Below, in pieces: positions 1 through 8,813 of a stretch of 63,232 nt of DNA (position 1 is the first letter of the stretch; each line of letters starts with the position of its first letter). Made by a program: the position numbers and the translations under genes. Below the pieces are notes generated by a model that saw only the letters and a list, made by a program, of their open reading frames with translations, made no database searches and was not told the DNA's origin. Origin of the DNA: JBAPRR01 sp049281195 (GTDB lineage Bacteria; Actinomycetota; Acidimicrobiia; Acidimicrobiales; CAVXTF01); assembly GCA_049281195.1 (NCBI GenBank), contig JBAPRR010000455.1, positions 1 to 63,232 of the forward strand. The letters run 5' to 3'.

Positions 1-269
1 GTTACATACCTGTAAAGCGACATGGTTGTGAAACCGAGCTCCTTGGCCACCCTGGCCATCGAGACAGCGGCGAACCCCTCGTCGTCCGCCACGCGGATCG
101 CGGCGTCGACGATCGCGTCCACCGACAGCCCCGGCTTGGGACCGCGCCGGCCGCGCTCCCGTCTCCCCCAGAGCACGTCGAGTCCGGGCGGAAGAGCGGT
201 TTCTTCGCCGCCGGCGCAGGACCCCTTCTTTTCTTTTCTCACGCCCTTGACTATAACTGCGTGCGCCAT
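1..269 (-). CDS. TetR-family repressor, N-terminal part (cut by window edge)
   Basis: The reverse strand encodes a TetR-type DNA-binding domain: a basic leader (RRERGRRGPKPGLS), then the helix-turn-helix, ending in the hallmark TTMSLYRYV next to the window edge. About 89 residues are visible; the ligand-binding C-terminal part is outside the window. ATG at 269 is only 8 bases from the ATG of the divergent ABC gene; GTG at 242 is an alternative start. The same TetR/ABC/permease layout recurs at 8064-10673. It therefore most likely represses the divergent exporter operon (inference). The ligand is unknown. Confidence 0.85.
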   Translation of the reverse strand, partial: MAHAVIVKGVRKEKKGSCAGGEETALPPGLDVLWGRRERGRRGPKPGLSVDAIVDAAIRVADDEGFAAVSMARVAKELGFTTMSLYRYV

Positions 270-277
270 ATACGGTT

Positions 278-1231
278 ATGTATATGTCATACACAGTTAA
301 TGCCACAGGAATCTGCAAGTCCTTCGGCAAGCAAGTTGTGCTCGACCAGGTGGACCTGGCAATCGAGAAGGGCGCTGTTCTGGCCCTGCTCGGCCCGAAC
401 GGAGCGGGTAAGACCACCATGGTTCGAATCCTCTCGACACTCGTCCGCCCCGACGCGGGGGCCGCCACCATCTGTGGACACGACCTTCTGACCGATCCCT
501 TCAGGGTCAAGGAGTCGATCAGCCTGACGGGTCAGTACGCGGCCGTGGACGACCTGCTTACCGGCGAGGAGAACATCGAGATGGCCGCTCGTCTCAAGCA
601 CCTCCGCCGTGGTGCTGCCCGTCTTAGGACAAGCGAACTGCTCAGTGACTTTGACCTTCAAGATGCCCGACACAAAAGGGCCTCGACGTATTCCGGCGGC
701 ATGCGCAGGCGGCTCGACCTGGCGATGAGCATGGTGGTCCAGCCCCAGTTGCTCTTCCTGGACGAACCGACGACCGGTCTCGATCCACACAGCCGGGAAC
801 AGGTCTGGAACACGGTCACACAGCTCACCAGCCAGGGGGTGACGATTCTCCTCACCACCCAGTACCTCGAAGAGGCTGACCGGCTGGCAGACGAGATCAT
901 GCTGCTCGACAAGGGACGGGTCGTGGCCCGTGGCACTGCAGAAGAGCTCAAGTCGACACTCGGCACGGAAGTGCTCCGCGTTGAGTTCGCCGACCAGGCG
1001 TCTTTCGACAAGGCGTTGCGCGTCATCGACACCATCCGGTTCGACGCACACCTGCAAGTCATCGAGGTCGCCACAAACGGGAGCGCAGGGGACATCTTCG
1101 ACACGCTCGGTCGGCTCCAATCGGCGGGCGCTTCTGCATCGAAGGTCGGTATTCGCAGCCCGAGCCTCGACGATGTCTTCCTTTCACTCACCGGGCTCGA
1201 CGACAGAAACGATACGAAGGAGGTTGCGTGA
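278..1231 (+). CDS. DrrA-type ABC exporter, ATP-binding protein (cassette 1)
   Basis: ATPase subunit of a daunorubicin-resistance-type ABC-2 exporter, acting at the cytoplasmic face of the membrane with the permease encoded next. Walker A GPNGAGKTT lies near residues 39-47, the signature YSGGMRRRLDL near 137-147 and Walker B LLFLDEPTTGLD near 158-169. The switch motif reads TTQYLEEAD, with Gln at the H-loop position as is usual in the DrrA family. The C-terminal 90 residues match the DrrA extension (SLDDVFLSLTG). Start ATG 278 or in-frame ATG 284; neither has a Shine-Dalgarno. The stop overlaps the permease start (TGATG), so the two are translationally coupled. The exported compound is unknown. 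Confidence 0.93.
   Translation: MYMSYTVNATGICKSFGKQVVLDQVDLAIEKGAVLALLGPNGAGKTTMVRILSTLVRPDAGAATICGHDLLTDPFRVKESISLTGQYAAVDDLLTGEENIEMAARLKHLRRGAARLRTSELLSDFDLQDARHKRASTYSGGMRRRLDLAMSMVVQPQLLFLDEPTTGLDPHSREQVWNTVTQLTSQGVTILLTTQYLEEADRLADEIMLLDKGRVVARGTAEELKSTLGTEVLRVEFADQASFDKALRVIDTIRFDAHLQVIEVATNGSAGDIFDTLGRLQSAGASASKVGIRSPSLDDVFLSLTGLDDRNDTKEVA
279..293. promoter_or_regulatory. candidate TetR operator over the ABC gene start
   Basis: Inverted repeat TGTAT-N5-ATACA between the divergent TetR and ABC genes. It overlaps the candidate start codons of the ABC gene (ATG 278 and ATG 284) and lies 10 bases from the TetR ATG. A repressor bound here would block both genes. No ribosome-binding site precedes either ABC start, which suggests a leaderless transcript. 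Confidence 0.5.
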
Positions 1232-2010
1232 TGTCGATCTGGACCACACTCTCCGACTGCAGGGTGATGTCACTGCGCTGCATACGCCGGACTCTTCGCA
1301 ATCCCGAATCATTCTTCACCGCCTTGATCCTGCCGATCATCTTGATGCTTTTGTTCGTCTACGTGTTCGGCGGAGACTTGAGAACCTCAGGTAAATACGT
1401 GGACTACGTGGTGCCAGGTTTGATCGTTCTGTGCGCGGCCTTCGGCGCCAGTACGACGGCAGTGCAGGTGGCGACGGACATGACCAACGGCATTGTCGAC
1501 CGCATTCGTTCGATGCCGGGGAGGGGAGGCGCGCTCCTGGTGGGACACGTGATCTCAAGCCTGGCCCGCAATCTGATCGCGACTGCGATCGTTATCGGTG
1601 TAGGGCTCGGCGTCGGCTGGCGACCCACGGCGTCGCCGGTCGAATGGGTCAGTGCGGCCGGGATGATCGTGCTCTTCGCTTTCGCCATCTCGTGGCTCGC
1701 CGCCGGTGTCGGGCTGTTAGCTCGAAATGCGGAGGTGGCTACGTCGTTCACCATGATCCTCGTCTTCGTCCCTTACGTGAGCACCGCATTCGTACCCGCG
1801 CACACGATGCCCAGGGTGTTAGACGACTTCGCCCGGTACCAACCGTTCACCCCGATCATCGAGACGATGCGCGGTCTGTGGATGGGCCACACCTCGGTCG
1901 GAGCCACGGTGGGACACGAGGCCCTGATCGCGTGTGCATACTGCGCCGGCATCATCGTCGTGTCGGTCATAGCAGCAGGATGGTTGTTCGAGCACCGCAC
2001 CGCAGGATGA
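1231..2010 (+). CDS. DrrB-type ABC-2 permease (cassette 1)
   Basis: Integral membrane subunit of the exporter, about 259 residues with roughly six hydrophobic segments (for example near residues 28-45, 58-80, 105-125, 138-165 and the C-terminal end). The motif RIRSMPGRGGALLVGH matches the DrrB RFRSMPM/I-type loop. ATG 1231 is preferred over GTG 1228 because AAGGAGG (1217-1223) sits 7 bases upstream; the ATG overlaps the stop of the ATPase gene. It should form a two-plus-two complex with the product of 278-1231 for drug or lipid export. Confidence 0.92.
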   Translation: MSIWTTLSDCRVMSLRCIRRTLRNPESFFTALILPIILMLLFVYVFGGDLRTSGKYVDYVVPGLIVLCAAFGASTTAVQVATDMTNGIVDRIRSMPGRGGALLVGHVISSLARNLIATAIVIGVGLGVGWRPTASPVEWVSAAGMIVLFAFAISWLAAGVGLLARNAEVATSFTMILVFVPYVSTAFVPAHTMPRVLDDFARYQPFTPIIETMRGLWMGHTSVGATVGHEALIACAYCAGIIVVSVIAAGWLFEHRTAG

Positions 2011-2018
2011 CAACGTGT

Positions 2019-2540
2019 CTAACCGGTCAACCTTCCGGCAAGGATCTGCTCACGCAGGATGTCAGCGTGCCCGCAATGCATTGCGAGCTCGCGGATCATA
2101 TGGATGTAGACCCATCGAAGCGGGAGAGGGCTTCGGCGGTTACCGAGTAGGAGATCGTCGAGGCCGATTCCAGCTGCAGCACGACGCGAGACTTCACAGG
2201 CATCAGAATGTTCCTGTTGCACCGAGGCAACTGAGTCCTCGGGACTCAGGATGAAGGACTGTTCTGCGTCGTCGGGGATGCCGATTTCTTCCCGGGAACG
2301 GCACGTGATTCCTTCGTCGAACCAAACCCTCTCTACGAACGTGGCGTGCTTCAACAGCCCCAGCGGGGTGGTGCGAGATGGCACCAGAGATCTCCGGGCC
2401 TCCTCCTCTGTAAGCCCGTCGAGGGTCTCGTTGAGCCCACACCGGTGTTCTTCGAGAAAAGCTTCGAGTTGCTGTCGGATCGGGGCGTCAATGACGTCAG
2501 CCGCGGTCGTCGTCGGGAAGCTGGACATGCTCCACAGCAT
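2019..2540 (-). CDS. DinB-like (DUF664) metal-dependent protein
   Basis: Small helical-bundle protein of the DinB/DUF664 group, in which several members are mycothiol- or bacillithiol-dependent transferases. Three His positions expected for the metal site are visible: the His of LLKHATFVERVWF in the middle, and HMIRELAMHCGHADILRE near the end. Start either ATG 2540 or ATG 2528 (MSSFPTTTAADVID); neither has a strong ribosome-binding site. It is convergent with the exporter operon, ending 8 bases from it. A role in thiol-dependent detoxification fits the setting but is inference. Confidence 0.8.
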   Translation of the reverse strand: MLWSMSSFPTTTAADVIDAPIRQQLEAFLEEHRCGLNETLDGLTEEEARRSLVPSRTTPLGLLKHATFVERVWFDEGITCRSREEIGIPDDAEQSFILSPEDSVASVQQEHSDACEVSRRAAAGIGLDDLLLGNRRSPLPLRWVYIHMIRELAMHCGHADILREQILAGRLTG

Positions 2541-2583
2541 CCCAGACAGACGTGTCAGGGGCTGCCAGATGCGCAGTTAACGT

Positions 2584-5463
2584 TTGGAGGTGCATTCCAC
2601 GATCCGGCGGGAGCGTCTCCTGTCAGAGATGAGGAAGCGTCACGGAGCGACCGTGATCGCTCTCGAATCGGCGCCGGGATTCGGCCGGACGGTGCTGCTC
2701 GATCATGCGCTGGGCGAAGGCCCGGCCGATCCGAGGGACCACGATCTGATCTACCGGTGTGTCTTGGGTGACGACGCACCGGGACGGCTGGCAACAAGAA
2801 TTCTCGATGTTTGCGGAGCCCAGGTCTCCCCCGAGCAGGCAGAGCGAACCGTCCACGAGAGTGCTCAACAGATCGCTGACGCGTTGGAAGCGATCTCTGC
2901 GAATGAGTCTCAGGTCGCGCTACTGATCGACGACGTAGATCAAAGTGGCGATGATGGAGCGGCATTGATCGAGTCGCTGGTCCAACGACTCGGAACCAGG
3001 TGCCATCTGGTGTTGTCCGGACGACACCTTCCACGCCTCGGGCTCCCCCGACTGGTGGCAAATGGAAAAGCGTCGTTGATCGGCACGGAGGAACTCGCTT
3101 TCCGCGCCGAGGACCTGACCCAATTCGCACAGGAAGACCTGGCTCCACTGTTCGCGGACCCGGATCTTGCCCGTTGGCCGGCCCTGGCGAGCCTGATGTT
3201 GCAGAGGCACGCGGATCTGATGGTGGCTTACATCAAAGAGACTGTGATTGCCGATCTCGACCCTGGCGTCGCCAAAGCCTTGGCGGTCCTGGCCGCGGTG
3301 GGGGGATTGCCCAACCTTCTCATCGAAGGTGTGCTGAGGGCGGCCATCGGAGATCCGGAGGGACGCGAAAACTCGACCGACATCGCGTCAGATGCCGCTG
3401 CGGTCATGGTTCTGCCGCTCGTACGAACGCAAGACGGATGCTGGCCGCACCCGATCTGGGCGACCGCTACTGCCGAACTGCTCAGCCATCTCGAGCGCGA
3501 CAGAGCGGTCCTGGCGAAGATACGCGGGCTCATCGACACCGTGTCCACTCACGACGCGGGGAGACAGGCGATAGAGAACCGCTCCTCGGTCGGACTCGCT
3601 GCAGTCGTCCGGGCGGCCCTTTCGACACAGCCCTCCCGGGCTTCAGTGGCAGATCTGCGTACGTGGGCGGCGAGCGGCCTGCTCCCGAAGGAATGCATCG
3701 AACAACGATGGCTCGAGGCCGTCATAGCTATGCAGGTGGGCGATCCCGATGGATCCGGCCTTCGGGGCCTCGTGCAGGTTCGCCAGGAACTCGAGTCCGC
3801 CAAAGACGACGATGCGGAGGTTAGCGTCCTTCTTCAACTGGGCACATTCGCCCGGGCGAACAGCGATGTAGCGATGCTGGGTTTCCTCCTCGAGCGCGCC
3901 GCGTCACTGGCCGATGACGGAAATCCGGTCGCACGCGTACTCGTGGTTCTGGGTGAAGCCGTCGCGGCACAGCTTCGCGGAGACCCGCGTGAAGCTTTGG
4001 CTGCCCTTGAGCGGATCCCTCCAGGCCTCCTTCGCGGAGAGTGGGCCAGCCAGGCCCTCATGATGCGCGGTACGAACCTGCTTTTGGCAGGGAGGATCAC
4101 AGAAGCACTCGTCGCCCTGCACTCGAGCACCGGCGAAGGCTCCAGGTACACACGTAGCATCGCTCACGACCTGCTGTCGGCTGCGAAGTGGTACTCGGGC
4201 GACACATTCGGTGCGATCGATGAAGCGGAGATCTCCGAAAAGCTGGCATTCAATTCCACGACCACGTGGATAGGGCTGCAAAGAAGGGCATGGAGAGCCT
4301 GCCTTCTCGCGGCCACCGGGCAGACGCAAACAGCAGAAGAGCTCTTGTCCCAGTTGAAGGCCGGCGGAGACGAATACCGTGACGAAGAGACCAATGGCCT
4401 CGTTCGGATCACCGAAGCCCTGATCATGTGCGACCACAACGAGCTGTCAAAGGCCCGGGAGGTTCTCGTCGAGACGACGGTCGCTCCTCGGGCCACGCGC
4501 GCGGCGATGTGGAAAACCTCTTTGGAAATCGCACTTTCCGGCACTGAGGAAGATGAAGCCGGTCGAGCCGACGGTGACCCGACGCTGCAACTTGCCCGCG
4601 CGGCGGGGATCGACGGAGCCCGCCACCTGGCCGGCGGACCGTTGGTGGTAAGTGCTCACCGGCCATACCTGGCTGCAAGGTGGTGCGAGCCGGACCCCAC
4701 GTTCACAACCGTGAAGGTGATCGGATCAGCAAAGGTCATGAGAAACGGATCAATCGTCGACCATCGCGCGTGGGGCCGCTCGCGGGTCCGCGAGCTGTTC
4801 CTGCGTCTGGCCATCGTCGAAAATTCGACGCGCGCCCTCGTCGCCGCGGACATGTGGCCCGACCTTCTCGACCGCGACGCAGGACGCAACCTGCGAGTGA
4901 CCCTGACCCATCTTCTCGATGTGCTCGACCCGCAACGGTCCCGAACGTCCGGGTCGGTGCTGATAGTCGATACAGAAGGACGACTGTCACTTGATCGCGC
5001 GAGCGGCATGCGAATCGACGTTTGGGAACACGACCGGTACGCGAATGCATTGATCGAGACACCAGAACACGAGAGGGAAACACTCCTTGCCCATGCGAGA
5101 AGGTTGGCTGCGTTCGGGTGGGGACCTTTGCTCGCGGGTGCACCCCTCGGAGAGTGGATCGAGCCGCACAGTCGCCGTCGCAATGAGCTTCGGATCTCAG
5201 CGCTACTGCGCGGGGGAAACCACGCGGTGGCCGCAGCCGATTACAGGCTGGCCGAGGAGCTCGCCACCGCAGCCCTCGAGGTCGACCCCTGGTCCCAACA
5301 GGCGCACCATCTACTCATCGAGTCATGGATCGACGCCGGGGACCTTGACGCGGCGAGAAGGGCTTTCGCTCAGGCGATGGAGGCGTTCAAGGAGCTCGGT
5401 GTCAGTCCCGGCTTTTCCGTGAGCGGCATCACACAAAGGTTGGGCATCGGCTTCCCGCGTTGA
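2584..5463 (+). CDS. MalT/SARP-type regulator: STAND ATPase, winged helix, BTAD
   Basis: Large transcriptional regulator of about 957-959 residues. Residues 8-37 resemble the MalT-type entry (RRERLLSEM...ESAPGFGRT), but the Walker A lysine is Arg (GFGRT). Walker B is VALLIDDVDQ (111-120). The middle is helical repeat sequence. Residues about 705-800 hold an OmpR-like winged helix, and about 805-955 a bacterial transcriptional activation domain (BTAD) with TPR-like helices ending LGVSPGF. There is no C-terminal LuxR helix-turn-helix, so DNA binding should come from the SARP-like winged helix. Start is TTG 2584 or GTG 2590; homology to the family entry motif favours one of these over ATG 2629. 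Target genes are unknown. Confidence 0.88.
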   Translation: MEVHSTIRRERLLSEMRKRHGATVIALESAPGFGRTVLLDHALGEGPADPRDHDLIYRCVLGDDAPGRLATRILDVCGAQVSPEQAERTVHESAQQIADALEAISANESQVALLIDDVDQSGDDGAALIESLVQRLGTRCHLVLSGRHLPRLGLPRLVANGKASLIGTEELAFRAEDLTQFAQEDLAPLFADPDLARWPALASLMLQRHADLMVAYIKETVIADLDPGVAKALAVLAAVGGLPNLLIEGVLRAAIGDPEGRENSTDIASDAAAVMVLPLVRTQDGCWPHPIWATATAELLSHLERDRAVLAKIRGLIDTVSTHDAGRQAIENRSSVGLAAVVRAALSTQPSRASVADLRTWAASGLLPKECIEQRWLEAVIAMQVGDPDGSGLRGLVQVRQELESAKDDDAEVSVLLQLGTFARANSDVAMLGFLLERAASLADDGNPVARVLVVLGEAVAAQLRGDPREALAALERIPPGLLRGEWASQALMMRGTNLLLAGRITEALVALHSSTGEGSRYTRSIAHDLLSAAKWYSGDTFGAIDEAEISEKLAFNSTTTWIGLQRRAWRACLLAATGQTQTAEELLSQLKAGGDEYRDEETNGLVRITEALIMCDHNELSKAREVLVETTVAPRATRAAMWKTSLEIALSGTEEDEAGRADGDPTLQLARAAGIDGARHLAGGPLVVSAHRPYLAARWCEPDPTFTTVKVIGSAKVMRNGSIVDHRAWGRSRVRELFLRLAIVENSTRALVAADMWPDLLDRDAGRNLRVTLTHLLDVLDPQRSRTSGSVLIVDTEGRLSLDRASGMRIDVWEHDRYANALIETPEHERETLLAHARRLAAFGWGPLLAGAPLGEWIEPHSRRRNELRISALLRGGNHAVAAADYRLAEELATAALEVDPWSQQAHHLLIESWIDAGDLDAARRAFAQAMEAFKELGVSPGFSVSGITQRLGIGFPR

Positions 5464-5471
5464 ATCGGAGC

Positions 5472-5539
5472 ATCGGAATAGAAAGGACCGCCCCTACGGC
5501 AAACCCCCCCGAGGAGCGGTCCTTCCCTTTCATTCCGAT
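5472..5539. terminator. long imperfect hairpin, bidirectional terminator candidate
   Basis: Directly after the regulator stop, ATCGGAAT (5472-5479) pairs with ATTCCGAT (5532-5539) and AAGGACCGC (5483-5491) pairs with GCGGTCCTT (5516-5524), around a loop containing a run of seven C. It separates the regulator from the convergent YbhN-type gene. There is no strong T tract. Confidence 0.65.
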
Positions 5540-5716
5540 CGAGTCCACGTCCGCCGAAACCCCTCGATCAGCAACGACTAGTTGCCATAGGGCATATTGG
5601 CCAAGGCCCGCTAACTGAGCGCTAACCGCTTGTGACGGTCGGCTGAGCCTACGCAGCCGTTGGCGAGCCTTCGTGCCATTTCATTACTTTTTGGTCGTGC
5701 CGAAATTTGGGCATCC
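5540..5716. other. intergenic spacer, no gene seen
   Basis: Between the hairpin and the end of the convergent membrane protein gene. No open frame with coding character, no RNA gene and no repeat was recognised. Confidence 0.5.
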
Positions 5717-6793
5717 TCACCCAAGCGTGACCTGAGGCTCAGTTGCCGCGTTCGCTCCGCTCCGGCGACGCCGGACGAGCCAGTACAGGATCCAGCCGAG
5801 GGCGAGGATCAGCCAGAAACTGATAAAGCGGTAGAGCAGCACCGCTGCCATCGCCTTGGTCGCCGGCAGCCTCGCTGCCACCAGCGCCGCGGCAAGAGCC
5901 GGCTCGACCACGCCGAGTCCACCGGGGGTCAGATTGAAGCTGGCCGCTCCAGCGCCCGCCGCCCAGGCCAGAATCAGGTCGTTCCATGGAACGTGTAGGC
6001 CCACCGCCCGGATCGACAGGGCCAGGCAGCCAATGTCGAGGAGCCAGTTCAAAACCGAGGAGACCGAAGCCACGACCTTGTCGAAACGGGTGACACGAAG
6101 CGCGGCCATCGTTTGGATCGCCTCGCGAATCACGAGCTCGGGGTCATCGCCGGTCTTCTTGGTGATGCGGCGTCCCTGTTTGACCGCCCAGGCGCCGACC
6201 GCGATCAACTTGTCCTCGATGCGAGGACGAGTCGAGGCGACTCGAACCGCGACCAGCGGCAAAGCAACGAGAACGACGCCGGCTACGCCGGCGACCTCGG
6301 CGAGCGGGTGGCCGGAAACGATGGCACCGGCTGACACCACGAGACCGAACGCGACGGTGGAGAAGATCCCCGACAGCAGTAGCGCCCAGGTGGCCACCGC
6401 CCGGGTCGCGCCTCTGGCGGAGAATTGGCGGTGAAGAAACGCCGTGCCCACTCCGCTTCCCGCTATGGGAAGCGTGACGGCAATGGCATTTCCGGCGTAG
6501 GTGATCGCCACCATCGACTCGATGGTGAGCTTGATCCCACCCGAACGAAGAACGCTCCTTTGCATGCGGGCGAACGCTGCCATCGAAGTCCACTCGAGAG
6601 CGACCGCCACCCAGACGGCTCCCCATCTCAGGTGGCCCAGCTGCGTGATCGAGTTTCCGAGAATGGACCGGTAGCGCTGGATGGTGGCGAAGAGGATGAT
6701 CACCGCCAGAGCAACGACGAGCCACCGCTTCCAGTGACGGCGCCACCCATTACGTACCTGGATTTCGGCCTGAAGTAGTTCGGGCTCCGGCAC
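5717..6793 (-). CDS. YbhN/UPF0104-type flippase-like integral membrane protein
   Basis: Multi-pass membrane protein of 358 residues in the lysylphosphatidylglycerol-synthase transmembrane-region family (YbhN, AglD, MprF N-terminal half). Visible are about eight hydrophobic segments. Family features are TLPIAGSGVGTAFLHRQF near residues 105-125 and FNLTPGGLGVVEPALAAALV near 285-305, where the PGG-G-E motif is typical. It lacks the C-terminal aminoacyl-transfer domain of MprF, so it is more likely a lipid or lipid-linked sugar flippase-like protein. Start is GTG 6793 with AGGAAGGACGG just upstream. It stands alone on its strand. Confidence 0.85.
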   Translation of the reverse strand: MPEPELLQAEIQVRNGWRRHWKRWLVVALAVIILFATIQRYRSILGNSITQLGHLRWGAVWVAVALEWTSMAAFARMQRSVLRSGGIKLTIESMVAITYAGNAIAVTLPIAGSGVGTAFLHRQFSARGATRAVATWALLLSGIFSTVAFGLVVSAGAIVSGHPLAEVAGVAGVVLVALPLVAVRVASTRPRIEDKLIAVGAWAVKQGRRITKKTGDDPELVIREAIQTMAALRVTRFDKVVASVSSVLNWLLDIGCLALSIRAVGLHVPWNDLILAWAAGAGAASFNLTPGGLGVVEPALAAALVAARLPATKAMAAVLLYRFISFWLILALGWILYWLVRRRRSGANAATEPQVTLG

Positions 6794-6865
6794 CTTCCGT
6801 CCTTCCTGACGGCGTCAGTTCCGGTCGGGGATCACACTATTGACTGCGCACAGAACGCAATTCCC

Positions 6866-7924
6866 TCAGCTTGCGAAACGTTCCCCCGTCCCGGCCACCA
6901 AGTCGCGGACCCTCGGAATCACCTCGGTCCCGTAGAGCTCGATAGCCCGCATCAGCTTTTCGTGGGGCATGCGACCGGCGCTGTACTTCAGGTCGAAACG
7001 GTCGATCCCGAGAATCGAGGCCGTCCTGGCGATCTTTCCTGCCACGGTCTCCGGGGATCCAACGTAGAGCGATCCATGTGCTGAAGCTTCGTGATCGAAC
7101 TGCGACCGTGTCATCGGGGGCCATCCCCTCGAAGCACCGATGCGGTCGCGCGCCTCTTTGAAGTATGGCCACAGCTCCTCACGCGCCTGCTCGTCGGATT
7201 CCGCGACGTAACCAGGGGAGTGAACCCCGATTGGAAGCGAGTCCTTGCCGAACTCCTCGAGCGCACGCCGGTAAAGGTCGGCGTAAGGCTCGAACCTCTG
7301 AGGGTCTCCACCGATGATCGCTAGAACCAAAGGCAGGCCGTAGTGGGCGGCCCTGACGACCGACTCCGGGCTTCCTCCGACTCCTACCCATGTTTTCAAC
7401 GAACTGGATTCGGTGGTGGGATAAACGCGTTGGCTCTCGAGAGACGACCTGGTATTTCCCGACCAGGACACCTCGCCTTCTTCGAGAAGCTTGACGAACA
7501 GTTCCAGTTTCTCTTCGAAGAGCTCCTCATAGTTGTTCAAGTCGAACCCGAAAAGCGGAAACGATTCGGTGAACGATCCGCGGCCGAGGATGACCTCCGC
7601 GCGACCGTTCGAGGCCGCGTCAAGCGTCGCGAAACGCTGGAACACGCGAACCGGGTCATCCGAGCTCAATACCGTTACGGCGGATCCGAGCCGGATGTGC
7701 TCGGTCTGCCCGGCGATTGCGGCCAACACCGTCTCGGGGGCCGAGATGGCGAAGTCGACCCGGTGATGCTCACCCACTCCGAAGAAATCCACGCCCACCC
7801 GGTCAGCCAGCACACCTTCATCGATCACGTTGCGGATCGCCTGAGCGTGGGACACCAACTCGCCATTTTCGTCTTCGTTCACGTCCCCGAACGTGTCCAA
7901 ACCAAACTCCAGGCCCTTGTTCAT
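6866..7924 (-). CDS. LLM-class flavin-dependent oxidoreductase
   Basis: Bacterial luciferase-like monooxygenase (TIM barrel) of 352 residues, using FMNH2 or F420H2. The N-terminus (MNKGLEFGLDTFGDV), the FFGVGEHHR segment near residues 48-56, RLGSAVTVLSSDDPVRVFQR near 78-97 and VILGRGSFTESFPLFG near 111-126 are characteristic. The conserved glycine-rich end (YVGSPETVAGKIA) is present. ATG 7924 is chosen because family homology begins there, with AAGGAG about 12 bases upstream; an open N-terminal extension to 8113 has no family character. The substrate is unknown. It is separated from the upstream TetR gene by about 140 bases that contain an inverted repeat. Confidence 0.9.
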   Translation of the reverse strand: MNKGLEFGLDTFGDVNEDENGELVSHAQAIRNVIDEGVLADRVGVDFFGVGEHHRVDFAISAPETVLAAIAGQTEHIRLGSAVTVLSSDDPVRVFQRFATLDAASNGRAEVILGRGSFTESFPLFGFDLNNYEELFEEKLELFVKLLEEGEVSWSGNTRSSLESQRVYPTTESSSLKTWVGVGGSPESVVRAAHYGLPLVLAIIGGDPQRFEPYADLYRRALEEFGKDSLPIGVHSPGYVAESDEQAREELWPYFKEARDRIGASRGWPPMTRSQFDHEASAHGSLYVGSPETVAGKIARTASILGIDRFDLKYSAGRMPHEKLMRAIELYGTEVIPRVRDLVAGTGERFAS

Positions 7925-7965
7925 GGCCAGCGCTATCTCCTTCCAGAACTTTCTGCTACCTCTAC

Positions 7966-7981
7966 AGTTGACATAACAACT
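7966..7981. promoter_or_regulatory. inverted repeat upstream of the LLM oxidoreductase
   Basis: AGTTG-ACATAA-CAACT, about 42 bases upstream of the ATG at 7924 in an AT-rich pocket. Symmetry and spacing suit a dimeric one-component repressor; which one is not known. Confidence 0.35.
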
Positions 7982-8063
7982 AACTCTAGGTTGAACGCCT
8001 GACTCAGGCGGATATTCCCGGGGTGAGCTCCTGGGGACCGGACAGAGACGCCGAAACGAACGC

Positions 8064-8792
8064 CTACAGGTCGGCAGCGATTCCGTTGAGGATCCGCCCC
8101 AGCCCTCGCGCAAATCCGAGCTCTACGCGATCCGGCGCGTGGGGGCCTGTGGCGTCGATCACGACCCTCGCAACATGTGGATGGAGCCCTTCTTCGATGA
8201 TGGTTCTCATGTAATCGCTATATGACGCCATCCACTGCTCGACGGTCACCCCGCTTCTTAACGTCCCCTCCTCTTCGGCGAATTCGCTGAGGGCGTACCC
8301 GCGAACGAAAGCCTCGATCGTCATCATGATCACTAACTGCTCATCGATGTCGAGATCCAACGGATCGAGAGCAGCAAGACCTCGTTCCATCAATACGAGT
8401 CGGTTTGGACCGAGATTCGGCCGTCCCGCTGCGATGGTCGCCATCCAAGGATGCTGGCGAATGACGCCTCGCATCCGGCTGGCGAGGGAGATCAGGTCCT
8501 CGCGCCAGTCCCCCGTCAACTCAGGCACGCCTTCTTCGCCCTCGACCGAGTCGATCATCAGGTCGAGCAACTCGTCCTTACTGGTGACGTACCGGTACAG
8601 GGAAGTCGCTCCTGTGCCGAGGGCAGCCGCGATCCGGCGCATGGAGACCCCCTCGGCTCCGTCGGAGTCGGCAATGGCCACAGCCGCAGCGGCGATGGCC
8701 GCTCTGCTGTATGCCGGCGCCGGACCCTTGGCAGCCCGTTCGGGCCGGTCCCAGATGACCGAGTAGACGCCTGATTCCTCGGGTGCAGACAT
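8064..8792 (-). CDS. TetR-family repressor (cassette 2)
   Basis: TetR regulator of 242 residues. The DNA-binding domain lies near residues 28-75 (SRAAIAAAAVAIADSDG, then MRRIAAALGTGATSLYRYV), followed by the Tet-repressor C-terminal-like ligand domain (RMRGVIRQHPWMA, GYALSEFAEEE). Start is ATG 8792 with GAGAGGG 5 bases upstream. It is divergent from the second DrrAB-type exporter, with candidate operators between them, so it very probably controls that exporter. It is paralogous in position and DNA-binding motif to the TetR gene at the window start. Confidence 0.92.
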   Translation of the reverse strand: MSAPEESGVYSVIWDRPERAAKGPAPAYSRAAIAAAAVAIADSDGAEGVSMRRIAAALGTGATSLYRYVTSKDELLDLMIDSVEGEEGVPELTGDWREDLISLASRMRGVIRQHPWMATIAAGRPNLGPNRLVLMERGLAALDPLDLDIDEQLVIMMTIEAFVRGYALSEFAEEEGTLRSGVTVEQWMASYSDYMRTIIEEGLHPHVARVVIDATGPHAPDRVELGFARGLGRILNGIAADL

Positions 8793-8813
8793 GAATCCCT
8801 CTCGGTATTGCGC

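Noticed and set aside
287..1120. 277-codon reverse frame over the first ABC ATPase
   Set aside because: The forward frame has all ABC motifs; the reverse frame has none.
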